The position numbers were made by a program, and so were the translations under genes. A stretch of 64,000 nt of DNA from CAZNXJ01 sp964577115 (GTDB lineage: Bacteria > Planctomycetota > Planctomycetia > Pirellulales > Pirellulaceae): contig CAZNXJ010000016.1 in NCBI GenBank assembly GCA_964577115.1, forward strand, positions 1 through 64,000. Reading direction: 5' to 3'. Under the pieces are notes generated by a model, which ran no database searches, was not told where the DNA came from, and saw only the letters and a program-made list of their open reading frames with translations. Below are positions 1 to 8,468 of this stretch, piece by piece (positions within the stretch are counted from its first letter, which is position 1; every line of letters starts with the position of its first letter).

Positions 1-20
1 GGTTTGATGGATTGATAAAG

Positions 21-66
21 CCGGTGTTGGCACGTTGCGGCGAACGCCGCAATGTGCCAACACCGG
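21..66. repeat. 22-bp near-perfect hairpin palindrome
   Basis: Arms at 21-42 and 45-66 are reverse complements over 22 bases except for one position (G34 against T53, a G-U wobble in RNA), separated by only two bases. No T-run follows on either side, so it is not a standard intrinsic terminator. It may end an upstream gene outside the window in a factor-assisted way, or be a mobile palindrome such as a REP or MITE end. Confidence 0.75.
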
Positions 67-182
67 TTCCATTTAATCTCTCTACTTTTGTATTCCCGCG
101 CCGAACCGGAGCGTATTGGACGCGCCGTCCGATGGTGTGGCAACGCGGTTTGTTTCCGGGTGTACGCGAGTTCGCCGCTCTG

Positions 183-248
183 CACCCAGGGGTGCGGACC
201 TGCACCTCGCCACCCAGGGGTGCGGACCTTCGGCCCTTCCCCTGGGCT
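183..248. repeat. REP-like direct repeats and hairpin
   Basis: The 19-base word CACCCAGGGGTGCGGACCT occurs at 183-201 and again at 211-229. The second copy continues into an 8-bp stem (CCCAGGGG at 213-220 with CCCCTGGG at 239-246) around a GC-rich loop. A related CCCAGGGG word recurs at 407-414, with a near-complement around 378-386. This short-stem, variable-loop architecture resembles REP/RAYT-type intergenic repeats; no RAYT transposase gene is in the window. The repeat is visible directly; the class is inferred. Confidence 0.55.
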
Positions 249-254
249 GCTTCC

Positions 255-638
255 GGATCCGCCGCGTTGCGGCTTGCGGTTCGGCGAGGCAACACGATGG
301 CCGCCGCTTCGCGGCAGGCCGGTTGGGACGCGGATTGTCTCCACGCTTTGCACCGTCGGTGGGCACAAAACGCATTGCCCCGGGTGAGCGTTTCCACACC
401 TCGCATCCCAGGGGTCGTTGATAAATCACGAAGGCGACAACTCGTTGTCACATCTCTTTCCCCTAAACCTTTTCGTCCGTGTGTCCACAACGCCACACCA
501 CCGCACCGATCGCGCCCCGCCCTCTGAGCCCGGTCAACGACGCGCATTCCACATTCAATCCGCCCACCATCCGGCCTGCCGCAACGCGGCGGCCTCCGCG
601 TAGCCCTGCCGAACCGAGAACCGCGAAGCGGTGGATCC
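255..638. repeat. diverged 72-bp inverted repeat pair
   Basis: The 72 bases at 255-326 on the plus strand align without gaps to the minus-strand reading of 567-638. By my count 57 of 72 positions match, both copies starting with GGATCC and ending near GGCAGGCCGG. About 240 bp lies between them. Equal length with scattered substitutions suggests two old copies of one repeat unit inserted in opposite orientation, or the ends of a decayed element. Confidence 0.65.
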
Positions 639-852
639 CAAGGTCTCTTCCACACCGTACGCACCTCACTTCGTTTCGAAAGTTTCGAACGACAAACGAC
701 GCGATTACTCGAATGACGTGAATGTGCTCGCGGTTTGTGGCATGCGAAATGCTAAATGGACGAGGCAAGAGACGATTGCAGGACGAGCTTCGAGTGGGAT
801 CGGGATCGCTCGCCGAATCGGATGCCTCACATTTGAACCCTAGGAATCTACT

Positions 853-1110
853 GTGCTACGAAAAATGCTCTGCGTCGCTGTGCCACTTACCGCACTCACG
901 TTTATGGGCTGCGATGTTGATGTCAATGATCCAGGCGAAGCGCCCGATGTGCAGGTCGATCCCGGCCGAGCACCCGATGTCGATGTGCGTGGTCCGGATG
1001 TTGATGTCCGAAGCCGCGAGCAAGAAGTGGAAGTGCCCGATGTCGATATCAATACCGAACGACGACGGATTAATGTCCCGGATGTCGATGTCGATATTCC
1101 GGCGGAATGA
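853..1110 (+). CDS. small secreted PDVDV-repeat protein, probable lipoprotein
   Basis: The 85-residue product starts at GTG 853, about 6 bases after an AGGAA ribosome binding site. A hydrophobic leader ends in a weak lipobox (FMGC, Cys near residue 20), so lipidation is likely but not certain. The mature part is almost entirely an acidic low-complexity repeat: PDV followed by a hydrophobic residue appears five times (APDVQV, APDVDV, GPDVDV, VPDVDI, VPDVDV). Alternating Asp and Val suggests extended beta structure or cation binding, but the function is unknown. It stands alone, convergent with the radical SAM gene 40 bp downstream. Confidence 0.7.
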   Translation: MLRKMLCVAVPLTALTFMGCDVDVNDPGEAPDVQVDPGRAPDVDVRGPDVDVRSREQEVEVPDVDINTERRRINVPDVDVDIPAE

Positions 1111-1150
1111 TGACGCCAAAGCCACGAGAGCGCAGCGAGCAAAGGCAGCG

Positions 1151-2206
1151 CTAAAACAATCGCTGCTGGCCGCTGCGCGGCGTGGCGGGTTGGAACTGAG
1201 TGCAGTCGAGCGGCGGGAGGTCGGTGAATCCGAATTGACGGCGGAAGACGCTGAACATCGATCGGATTTGATCGGCCATCTCGCCCGTGCCAACCATCCG
1301 TTGCCCCCACGCCGAATCGCTCAGCTTGCCTTTGCGCGTCTGCCGAATGCGGCTCTCAACCCGTTCCGCCTTCGTCGGCTGCGTCCGGTGTAGCCACTCG
1401 CGAAACACCGGCTCCACGGTGCTCGGCAAACGCAGCAGTACGTACCGCGCATCCATCGCGCCCGCGTCCCGCGCAGCTTTCAATACGGCCGGTGCCTCAT
1501 GGTCGTTCAAGCCTGGAATGATGGGGGCCACCATCGCCCGCACCGGGATGCCGGCCTTCACAAGCGTTTCGACAGCCCGCAGTCGGGCCGCCGGAATGCT
1601 CGTTCGAGGTTCCATCGCTCGAGCCAGCTCGATGTCCAGCGTCGTGATGGAAATGTTCACGTGCGCCAATCTTCGCGCCGCCATCTCCGACAGGACGTCC
1701 ATGTCGCGCACGACCAGCGCGTTCTTCGTAACAATGCTGACCGGTTGACCACAGCGGCGCATCACGTCCAAGCACGCCCGCGTTAGCTGGAACTCGCGTT
1801 CGGCGGGTTGGTAACAGTCCGTCACACCGCAGAACGTGATTGGCTCCGGCTCCCACGTATCGCGAGCTAAGAAGTCGCGCAGCAGTCCCGGAGCATCGTG
1901 CTTGACGAAAATCTTTGTTTCAAAGTCGAGCCCCGCGTTCAGCCCCAAGTATTCGTGCGAATTGCGCGCGTAGCAATAACTGCAGCCGTGAATGCAGCCG
2001 CGGTACGGATTGACACTGTACCGGAAAGGAATGTCGGGCGAGTCGTTTTCGACGACAATCGAACGTGACGTGTCGGCCAAGTACTCGATGCGCCGTTCGG
2101 TGGCACCGCGCAGGTACTCGTCGTCCCACTCCAGGTGCTCATAATCGGGCACGCAGTGCGCCTTCTCGAACCGATTCGGAGGATCGAGATTCGACCCGTG
2201 CCGCAT
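1151..2206 (-). CDS. PA0069/Rv2578c-type radical SAM protein
   Basis: The product is 351 residues, with the radical SAM cluster motif CIHGCSYC (Cys71, Cys75, Cys78, CX3CX2C) after an N-terminal NPYRG segment, as in the PA0069 family related to spore photoproduct lyase-like proteins. An N-terminal PPNRFE segment also fits that family. It should bind a 4Fe-4S cluster and S-adenosylmethionine in the cytoplasm; the substrate of the family is not established. ATG 2206 follows a GGAGC site at about 9 bases. It is divergent from rarA, with 267 bp between them holding both promoters. Confidence 0.88.
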   Translation of the reverse strand: MRHGSNLDPPNRFEKAHCVPDYEHLEWDDEYLRGATERRIEYLADTSRSIVVENDSPDIPFRYSVNPYRGCIHGCSYCYARNSHEYLGLNAGLDFETKIFVKHDAPGLLRDFLARDTWEPEPITFCGVTDCYQPAEREFQLTRACLDVMRRCGQPVSIVTKNALVVRDMDVLSEMAARRLAHVNISITTLDIELARAMEPRTSIPAARLRAVETLVKAGIPVRAMVAPIIPGLNDHEAPAVLKAARDAGAMDARYVLLRLPSTVEPVFREWLHRTQPTKAERVESRIRQTRKGKLSDSAWGQRMVGTGEMADQIRSMFSVFRRQFGFTDLPPLDCTQFQPATPRSGQQRLF

Positions 2207-2473
2207 GACCGCTGCTCCTTCACCCTGCCATCACATATGGTGGTATTATGTGCAGTGGTTGGCCGTACCGGTAGGCGGTGGCCGATTCTGACCGAATGCA
2301 GCTCGGTCCGTTCTGCAATCATGCGGCAGGCGTATCTGGTCGGGCCCAGCATTGTCGACGGGGGCCAGGATCGGTTCAATAGAGGAACCTGAACAGATGT
2401 TAGCTATTCGGACAGCGGATGCGGGCTGCCGGAGACTGACAAACGCCGCCGAGACAATTGGGACGCGTGCCAA

Positions 2474-3745
2474 ATGAGCCGGTCACTTTTTGCGGAATCC
2501 GAAGAACGACAGCTCACTGCCGCTCAGCCGCTCGCCGCTCGCATGCGCCCCACGCGGCTCGACGAGTTCGTCGGCCAGCAGCATTTGCTCGGCGAGGGAA
2601 AGCTCCTGCGGCGGCTGATCCAGGCCAACCGCGTCTCGTCGCTCCTTTTTTATGGTCCGCCCGGCACCGGCAAGACGACTCTCGCCCGCCTGCTGGCCGA
2701 TGCCATCCAGTGCCGCTTCCGGCAACTGAATGCCGTGACCAGCGGCGTCAAGGAAGTCCGCGAAATGCTCGAGGACGCTCGGCAGGAACTCGCCACCGGC
2801 GGCCGCCGCACGATGCTATTCATCGACGAAATCCACCGCTTCAACAAGGCGCAGCAGGATGCGCTGTTGCCGGACGTCGAGAACGGTGTCGTGGCCCTGG
2901 TGGGGGCGACGACGAGCAATCCGTTTTTTGCGGTCACCGGCGCGCTGGTCAGTCGCAGTCATGTGTTCGAATTCCAGCCACTCGAGAGTGCCGATATCGT
3001 GACGCTCTTGCGCCGAGCACTCCAAGACCCACTTCGCGGGCTGGGGCGACACGCGGTCGAACCGACAGACGAAGGGCTCGAGCTGCTCGCCGAAGTTAGC
3101 GACGGCGACGCTCGCCGAGCGCTCAATGCGCTGGAAATCGGTGTGCTATCCAATCCGCAGCGGCCGCTGGTGTTCACGCGCGAGATCGCGCAGGACTCGG
3201 TTCAACGCAAGTCACTCGTGTACGACGCGACCGGCGACTCGCATTACGATTCGATCAGCGCGCTGATCAAAAGCATGCGGGGGAGCGACCCCGATGCGGC
3301 CATCTACTGGCTAGCTCGGATGCTCGAAGGAGGCGAAGACGTGCGGTTTCTCGGCCGGCGGCTGGTGATTTTTGCGAGCGAAGACGTGGGGCTGGCCGAC
3401 CCGCAGGCTCTGCCGCTTGCCGTCGCCGCCATGCAGGCCTGCGAATACGTGGGACTACCCGAATGCCAGCTCAACCTCGCTCATGCCGTTACCTATCTGG
3501 CCAACGCACCGAAGTCGAATGCGACGACCGCCGCCATCGGCGAAGCTCGGAAGGACGTCCAGCAGGGCCGAGTGCAACCGGTCCCGACGCACCTGCGCGA
3601 CAGCCACTACCGCGGTGCTGAAAAACTGGGGCACGGCGTGGGATACAAGAACCCGCACCGCGACACCAGCGCGGCGGACCAGACGTACCTCGAGATCCCG
3701 AAAAAGTATTTTCGTTCTCGCGGCGAGGCGGACGAGGCAACTTAG
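2474..3745 (+). CDS. rarA: replication-associated recombination protein A (AAA+ ATPase)
   Basis: RarA (MgsA) is a clamp-loader-like AAA+ ATPase that acts at stalled replication forks. The 423-residue length is close to the family norm. Visible motifs are Walker A GPPGTGKTT (residues 61-69), Walker B FIDEIHRFNKAQQDALLP (about 115-132), the sensor-1 region GATTSNPFF, and the characteristic C-terminal block with TAAIGEARKDV followed by VPTHLRDSHY and YKNPH. The ribosome binding site is weak (TTGGGA about 14 bases upstream). It appears monocistronic. Confidence 0.95.
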   Translation: MSRSLFAESEERQLTAAQPLAARMRPTRLDEFVGQQHLLGEGKLLRRLIQANRVSSLLFYGPPGTGKTTLARLLADAIQCRFRQLNAVTSGVKEVREMLEDARQELATGGRRTMLFIDEIHRFNKAQQDALLPDVENGVVALVGATTSNPFFAVTGALVSRSHVFEFQPLESADIVTLLRRALQDPLRGLGRHAVEPTDEGLELLAEVSDGDARRALNALEIGVLSNPQRPLVFTREIAQDSVQRKSLVYDATGDSHYDSISALIKSMRGSDPDAAIYWLARMLEGGEDVRFLGRRLVIFASEDVGLADPQALPLAVAAMQACEYVGLPECQLNLAHAVTYLANAPKSNATTAAIGEARKDVQQGRVQPVPTHLRDSHYRGAEKLGHGVGYKNPHRDTSAADQTYLEIPKKYFRSRGEADEAT

Positions 3746-3946
3746 TCGTCGGGAGACAAGGATTCCGAGTGCTGGGGCGAGGGGACAGGGAGAATCGTTT
3801 ACCGAATGTTCTACCCCTGAACTCTGCTCCCTGAAATCTGCCCCCTTTTTGCGATAAATCTTCTCTGGCTTGGCAAGGTGAGTTTCGCTAGGATCTGCCC
3901 CCGCAACGGGGAGCGCTCGCGCGAATCACCGGGGTTCGCCGCACCG

Positions 3947-4213
3947 CTAACCCAGCGCCCAAATCAGCATGGCGATCACCGGGCCGACAAAGAGGAGCAG
4001 CAAAACGACCGCGGTCACGCGCCAGATCGACGTCCAAGCCGCCGAAGAGCTCGACGGGAGGTCTTCGTCCAGGATGTACTGGCCGCAATGGGGGCACTGT
4101 TCGGCATCGTAGTACACCACGTGCCGACAGGACGGGCAGCGCAGGGTGCTCGAGCCCTCGTCCAGGTCGCTTTCGTCGTCCTCGTACTCGTCGTCCCAGT
4201 CGTCAGCAGTCAT
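3947..4213 (-). CDS. small zinc-ribbon membrane protein
   Basis: This 88-residue protein has three parts: an acidic N-terminus (about 24 residues, mostly D and E), a four-cysteine zinc ribbon (CPSC then CPHC, about residues 26-43), and one C-terminal transmembrane helix (about 65-86). The zinc ribbon therefore probably faces the cytoplasm, tail-anchored. Planctomycetes often carry small ribbon-plus-helix proteins of unknown role. It is divergent from the L,D-transpeptidase gene at 4385. Confidence 0.75.
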   Translation of the reverse strand: MTADDWDDEYEDDESDLDEGSSTLRCPSCRHVVYYDAEQCPHCGQYILDEDLPSSSSAAWTSIWRVTAVVLLLLFVGPVIAMLIWALG

Positions 4214-4384
4214 GCACTCAAAGCAACAAGGGATTGTGCTTAGCAGGTAGAAGCGGTTGGGGGATTCTGCCAGAGGGGAAGACGGTCAAGCAAGAGGCCG
4301 GCCTGATTCCTCGAGCGCCAAGCCCCCGCGCGTCGTGGCTCGGCCTCCGTACCAATCGCCGCTTCCGGACACCGAGGAATTCTC

Positions 4385-5938
4385 ATGGATACCATCAAGA
4401 CTGCCGTCGTCGTCGCATTGCTGCTCGCCGTTCTCTATGGTGTCTATACCGTGCTCAACAAGGAAATGGTACCGCCGCCTGCCGAGGTCACGGCGCTGAT
4501 GGAGCAGGAAGAACTGCTGGCGCCGCCTGAAATCGATTTCGGCATCACAGCACCGGACACGGCAGTCTCGCATGCCGACCCCGCACAGTCGACCGGCGCG
4601 CCATCCTCGTCCGTTTACGTCGAAGTCGAACCGCTGCCCAGAAATTCAGACGCAGTCACTACTGCTACGGCACCGTCCGAAGGTGCGGAACCGAGCAACA
4701 ACCCGCGTGTTCAGGTCCATGTCGAACCGCTGCGCAATGAGACAGCCAGCAGCGCGTATGGCAGCGATACGCCGACGAGCTCGTACGGCAATGAAGTTGA
4801 TGTCCAGGGCACTGCGTCTCGGAGTGCGGACGTGCCGAGCGATGTGTACAGCAGCGCCGAGGCACCGAACAGTTCCTATAGCAGTGCAGAGGCGCCGAGC
4901 GGCCCGTATGGTGGCAGTGATGCGCAGGGCAGTTCGTATGCCGGCGTGAGTGGACCGGTCGAGCCGGCGGTGGAGACGCCGTCGGAGCAAGTGCCCGCCA
5001 CTGACTACGCCGACGATTCCAGCAGCGAACTGCCGTCGAACGTTGCTACCAGCGAAGGATCGACCGATGGCTACGAACTGCCTCCGATTGGCGGTTCGCC
5101 GGAGGATTCGACGAGCATCTACAGCCGGCAGGCTTCCAACCAGCCCGCCGACCAGGCGAGCGAGAGCAGCTCGGCAGGCTCTGCGGAAGCGACCGGCGAG
5201 GCGCCTTACAACGGCGCTTCGCTCGCTCCAACACGCTTTGCGGATGTGAAGCAGCGGGCCGAGGCGCAGATCCGTGAAGGCGATTTCCGCGGTGCGCTCG
5301 AGACGCTCTCGACCATCTACGGCGAACCGACGCTTACCGCCGACGAACGCCAGATGCTCCTCGCCATGCTTGACCCGCTCGCCGGCAAAGTTATCTACTC
5401 GCGTGAACATCTCCTCGAACCGCCGTACATCGTGCAGCGCGGCGAAACCCTGATGCAGATCGCTCAGAAACACCGTGTTCCCTGGCAGCTACTGCGGAAC
5501 ATTAACAGTGACCGCGTAAATAACCCGGAGGTGCTTCTGCCGGGCACCGAGCTGAAAGTGGTTACGGGTCCGTTCCGGGCCGAAGTGAATCTGACTGAGG
5601 CCGAGCTGACGCTGTTCCTCGATCAGCTCTATGCCGGCCGGTTCCCGATTACGGTGGGCAACGAGCCCAGCCCCGCGCCCGGCGACTATGCCATTCAGGA
5701 CAAGCAGGAAGGCCGCACGTACTACGCGCGCGATGGCCGAACGCTGTCCGCGGGTGATCCGGGGAACCCGTACGGCGACGTCTGGTTGGATCTGGGGGTG
5801 AACAACCTCTCGATCCACGGCAGCCCGGAGCGTGACAGCGATCTCTCTGGCGCCGGTTGTATCGGACTTAGTCCGATCGACGCGCGCGATGTCCACGCCA
5901 TTCTTTCGCAGGGGTCGCGCGTCACCATCTATCGCTGA
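4385..5938 (+). CDS. LysM / L,D-transpeptidase (YkuD) protein with long disordered linker
   Basis: This 517-residue envelope protein begins with a signal anchor (residues 7-25). A Ser/Ala/Tyr/Glu-rich low-complexity region (about 30-290) contains repeated SSYSSAEAP-like units. A LysM domain follows (about 345-395, from YIVQRGETLMQIAQKH), then a C-terminal YkuD domain with HGS at 478-480 and GCIGL around the catalytic Cys492. YkuD enzymes form 3-3 peptidoglycan crosslinks or attach proteins; LysM binds glycan. The residue after GCI is Gly where many homologues have Arg. AGGAA precedes ATG 4385. The linker probably spans the periplasm, placing the enzyme domain away from the inner membrane. Confidence 0.88.
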   Translation: MDTIKTAVVVALLLAVLYGVYTVLNKEMVPPPAEVTALMEQEELLAPPEIDFGITAPDTAVSHADPAQSTGAPSSSVYVEVEPLPRNSDAVTTATAPSEGAEPSNNPRVQVHVEPLRNETASSAYGSDTPTSSYGNEVDVQGTASRSADVPSDVYSSAEAPNSSYSSAEAPSGPYGGSDAQGSSYAGVSGPVEPAVETPSEQVPATDYADDSSSELPSNVATSEGSTDGYELPPIGGSPEDSTSIYSRQASNQPADQASESSSAGSAEATGEAPYNGASLAPTRFADVKQRAEAQIREGDFRGALETLSTIYGEPTLTADERQMLLAMLDPLAGKVIYSREHLLEPPYIVQRGETLMQIAQKHRVPWQLLRNINSDRVNNPEVLLPGTELKVVTGPFRAEVNLTEAELTLFLDQLYAGRFPITVGNEPSPAPGDYAIQDKQEGRTYYARDGRTLSAGDPGNPYGDVWLDLGVNNLSIHGSPERDSDLSGAGCIGLSPIDARDVHAILSQGSRVTIYR

Positions 5939-6057
5939 AATTCCTCGGGCGATAGACTCGGGCGATTCGCGAGACGCTTTTCAGAGTTCACAGGCGGGAC
6001 GCCGGCACGCGCTCGCGCGTGGCCCTTCCGCCGCTGCGTTGTCGGAGCACTGCGACT

Positions 6058-6609
6058 GTGTATGACAAACAGGCCCTGATCGACCTGGTGCGCGCTAAGG
6101 CACTCGAGTTCGGTCAGTTCACCCTGGCTTCCGGGAAGACCGCGTCGTTCTATCTTGATTGTCGCCGAGTCACGCTCGACTCCGCCGGCGCTCGGCTCAT
6201 TGGCGAAGGGATGCTCGAGCTGCTCGGCTCCCACCTGCCCGATGCGGTGGGCGGCATGGCCATCGGCGCCGACCCGATCACCGCCGCGATCCTGACGCTC
6301 GCCGGCGTTCGTGGACAGGCGCTCAAAGGATTCATCGTGCGCAAAGAACCCAAAGCGCACGGCAAGGGCCGCGATGTCGAAGGGCCGGTGAGCCCAGGGG
6401 ACACGGCGGTCATCGTCGAAGACGTCGTCACGACCGGAGGCAGTTCGCTGGCGGCTATCGAGCGCGTGGAGGCGTGTGGGCTGAAAGTCCAGGGGGTGCT
6501 CGCCGTCATCGATCGGTTGGAAGGCGGAGCGCAGGCGTTCGCCGATCGAGGCTACGAACTGCGGACGCTGCTGACCATCCGCGACTTGGGGATCGAGCCG
6601 AATACCTAG
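6058..6609 (+). CDS. pyrE: orotate phosphoribosyltransferase
   Basis: PyrE makes orotidine 5'-phosphate from orotate and PRPP in pyrimidine synthesis. The PRPP-binding loop VIVEDVVTTGGSS and the FTLASGKTASFYLDCR segment are both clear. I chose GTG 6058, giving 183 residues, because a CGGAGC site lies about 10 bases upstream and the homologous region begins at YDKQAL. The frame is open back to GTG 6019, but that start has no ribosome binding site. The next gene begins 31 bp downstream on the same strand and may be co-transcribed. Confidence 0.93.
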   Translation: MYDKQALIDLVRAKALEFGQFTLASGKTASFYLDCRRVTLDSAGARLIGEGMLELLGSHLPDAVGGMAIGADPITAAILTLAGVRGQALKGFIVRKEPKAHGKGRDVEGPVSPGDTAVIVEDVVTTGGSSLAAIERVEACGLKVQGVLAVIDRLEGGAQAFADRGYELRTLLTIRDLGIEPNT

Positions 6610-6640
6610 CCGGCCGCCGAGCGGGCCACGGACGGCCAGT

Positions 6641-7306
6641 ATGGAATATTCACTACATCGCGAACTGAAAACGATCTACGCCGGCCCGAAGGCCCGTTGC
6701 GAAGTCCCGCTCGCTGGCTTCCGCATCGACGCTCAGCGAGGCCGCCAGCTCTTCGAAATCCAGCACGCGTCGCTCGCCGCGATCCGCCGCAAAGTCCAGC
6801 GTCTGCTCGACGACCATCACCCCGTCACGGTCGTCAAGCCGCTCGTCGCGCGCAAACAAATCCTCCGCGTCGACGGTCCTGGTGGCGAAGTGCTTTCGCG
6901 CCGCTTCAGCCCCAAACGCGCGACGCTGCTCGACCTGTTCCATGAACTCGTGTATTTCGTGTCGGTCTTTCCCCACGCGCGCCTGACGATTGAAGTACCC
7001 GTCGTCGAAATTGCCGAACGGCGTTTCGCGACGCCGGGGCGCCGCCGTAGGCGGTGGGTGAAACAGTACGCCGTCGACGACCAGCAACTCATCCGCATTC
7101 TCGACACGCGCCGCTTGCGCCGCTCCAAAGACCTGCTCAAGCTCCTTCCCCAGCCGCTCCCGGACGAGTTCGACACGGCGCAGCTCGCGGCCCATCTCGG
7201 TATTCAGCGCTGGGTCGCGCAGCGCATCGCCTACTGCCTCCGCCACGCCGGCGCGGTGACGGATGTCGGCAAGCGAGGCCGCTCGCGGCTGTACCAGGCC
7301 GCCTGA
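6641..7306 (+). CDS. uncharacterised protein, possible PD-(D/E)XK-like fold plus winged helix
   Basis: I do not recognise a named family for this 221-residue protein. The N-terminal 75 residues contain SLHRELK (Glu8 in a helix), GFRID (Asp30 at a strand end) and LFEIQ (Glu39, Gln41). This E-D-ExQ spacing resembles PD-(D/E)XK nucleases, including CoiA-type variants with ExQ. The middle has a basic RRRRR patch (about 133-138). The C-terminus (about 175-221, LAAHLGIQRWVAQRIAYCL then GRSRLYQ) looks like a winged helix. It is probably co-transcribed with pyrE, 31 bp upstream. The nuclease idea is an inference from motif spacing only; a DNA-binding role is better supported than catalysis. Confidence 0.65.
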   Translation: MEYSLHRELKTIYAGPKARCEVPLAGFRIDAQRGRQLFEIQHASLAAIRRKVQRLLDDHHPVTVVKPLVARKQILRVDGPGGEVLSRRFSPKRATLLDLFHELVYFVSVFPHARLTIEVPVVEIAERRFATPGRRRRRWVKQYAVDDQQLIRILDTRRLRRSKDLLKLLPQPLPDEFDTAQLAAHLGIQRWVAQRIAYCLRHAGAVTDVGKRGRSRLYQAA

Positions 7307-7337
7307 TCGTAGGTAGCGTGCGGCGAGCGCAACAAAA

Positions 7338-7361
7338 AACCTGGGTCATTCGACCCAGGTT
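7338..7361 (-). terminator. intrinsic terminator of the NRDE gene
   Basis: A perfect 10-bp stem (AACCTGGGTC at 7338-7347, GACCCAGGTT at 7352-7361) has a 4-base loop. The A-rich run at 7331-7339 becomes a U-run after the hairpin on the minus strand, 36 bp beyond the stop of the minus-strand gene. No T-run follows on the plus strand, so it terminates mainly leftward transcription. Confidence 0.85.
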
Positions 7362-7396
7362 GTGATGGTTTCGGCAGAGTTGGCCGGCCAGTGCCA

Positions 7397-8173
7397 CTAC
7401 GTGGCCTTGGCTTTCGAACGGGCTTCCCGCAGGCCGCGGCTGAGAATATCGCGGAGGAACGGCGAAAAATCCTCGTACTTCGCTTCGTCCGGAGCTCCGT
7501 CGGCGTACTGGAAGATCGCGTCACGCGGCTTCTGGCCAAGAGCGATCAGCGTCGAGCTGACCGTGCCGCGACGAGCTTCCCGAATCACCATGCTCGGCCG
7601 CATCGGACCGGCCGGAGCTCGCGCGAACACCTTGCTGGCGACGGCGAGAAACTTTACGGGCGAGTCGAGCGTCTGAAGTGTCAGCAGCCGGCGAGCCAGT
7701 TTGACGCGCTCGTCGCGAGGGTCGTTCACATCACTGTTGCCGATGATGTTGAGTCCCTCTTCCAGCGGTACGACTTCGTAGTCGTCGCCGCCATGGACAA
7801 CCCAACCGCTCTCGGCGTCAGCGCACACGAAATTTACGCCGTCGTAATTGCCGGTGGCCAATTCATCGAGCGCCATATCGACGGCCTTGCGCGCCGAGCC
7901 AGCTCGTAGCAGGTCGCGGCAGAGCAGGCCGCGCGAACGAGGAGCGACCGGAACATTCCATTTCGGACGATTGCAAGCGGCTACGAACAATCCGTGCTGG
8001 TTCACGCCCAACCACGTTCCACCAGCCTGCTGATCGACGCCGCACAGTACACGAGGTTTCCCCGACTGAATCGCCGGAGGAAGACTTGGGCGATCGTAAA
8101 ACTCCTCACGATTCGCCGCCACTAAAATGGGCGCCTCGGATACTAACCGGTATTGGATAGCCAATAGGCACAT
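7397..8173 (-). CDS. NRDE-family (TANGO2-like) Ntn-hydrolase-fold protein
   Basis: The N-terminus MCLLAIQY, followed by LVAANREEFYDRPS and GGTWLGVNQHGLFVAACNR, is characteristic of the NRDE/TANGO2 family. Members have a Cys directly after the initiator Met, as in Ntn hydrolases. For that reason I start at ATG 8173 (258 residues), although the frame stays open to 8248 and no strong ribosome binding site is visible at either start. The biochemical role of bacterial members is not settled. The gene stands alone and ends in a strong intrinsic terminator. Confidence 0.85.
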   Translation of the reverse strand: MCLLAIQYRLVSEAPILVAANREEFYDRPSLPPAIQSGKPRVLCGVDQQAGGTWLGVNQHGLFVAACNRPKWNVPVAPRSRGLLCRDLLRAGSARKAVDMALDELATGNYDGVNFVCADAESGWVVHGGDDYEVVPLEEGLNIIGNSDVNDPRDERVKLARRLLTLQTLDSPVKFLAVASKVFARAPAGPMRPSMVIREARRGTVSSTLIALGQKPRDAIFQYADGAPDEAKYEDFSPFLRDILSRGLREARSKAKAT

Positions 8174-8278
8174 AGTGGTATTCACTTGTAAATGATCGAA
8201 GCGAACCTTGGCCGCAATGGGGAAATGACGGCCAACCAATGACGTCAATTTATTCGTTTATATTCCCGTCGGGCACCC

Positions 8279-8468
8279 CTATATGGGGGTCAAGGTGCAG
8301 ATTTTCCCGGCAGTTACGGGCTGCCGCAGAGATCCGACGGGGGTTCTAAGAAGAGTTGCAGGGCGAGGCGTTAGCTCCTTCGTGGGGGAATGGCCCGCGG
8401 CACAAGTTGAAGACGCGGTTCGCGGCAAGCTGCGGGCCAAACGGATGGATTGTGTCTCCCTCTGGCAT
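8279..8468 (-). pseudogene. remnant of an Fpg/Nei-type DNA glycosylase gene
   Basis: On the minus strand, ATG 8468 opens with MPEGDTIH. This is the N-terminal signature of the Fpg/Nei family, in which Pro2 and Glu3 are the catalytic residues. About 30 plausible residues follow (including PQLAANRVFNLCRGPFP), then a stop at 8346-8348. Another frame running to 8279 contains VTAGKICTLTPI, which could be the degraded continuation. A full enzyme would need about 250-270 residues, and none exists before the NRDE gene. I read this as the decayed 5' end of a nei-like gene. Chance similarity is possible but unlikely for eight signature residues placed at a start codon. Confidence 0.5.

Larger units (their letters stand above)
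1..852. other. gene-free stretch with palindromic repeats
   Basis: No open frame here has a plausible ribosome binding site, signal peptide or recognisable motif, and the frames present overlap on both strands. The stretch is instead rich in palindromes and repeated words, listed as separate entries. It precedes the small lipoprotein gene at 853, so its last 100 bases probably hold that gene's promoter, although I see no convincing -35/-10 pair. Confidence 0.6.

Noticed and set aside
183..229. Possible CRISPR-like repeat
   Set aside because: There are only two exact copies spaced 28 bp apart, with no further units or cas genes. The hairpin form fits REP elements better.
82..527. Several overlapping frames of 100-170 codons in the first 600 bp
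   Set aside because: They overlap on both strands, have no binding site, and follow the repeats. No family is recognisable.
4646..5473. Minus-strand frame of 275 codons with Arg/Ala-rich product
   Set aside because: It is antisense to the low-complexity linker of the L,D-transpeptidase; its composition reflects the repeats in that linker.
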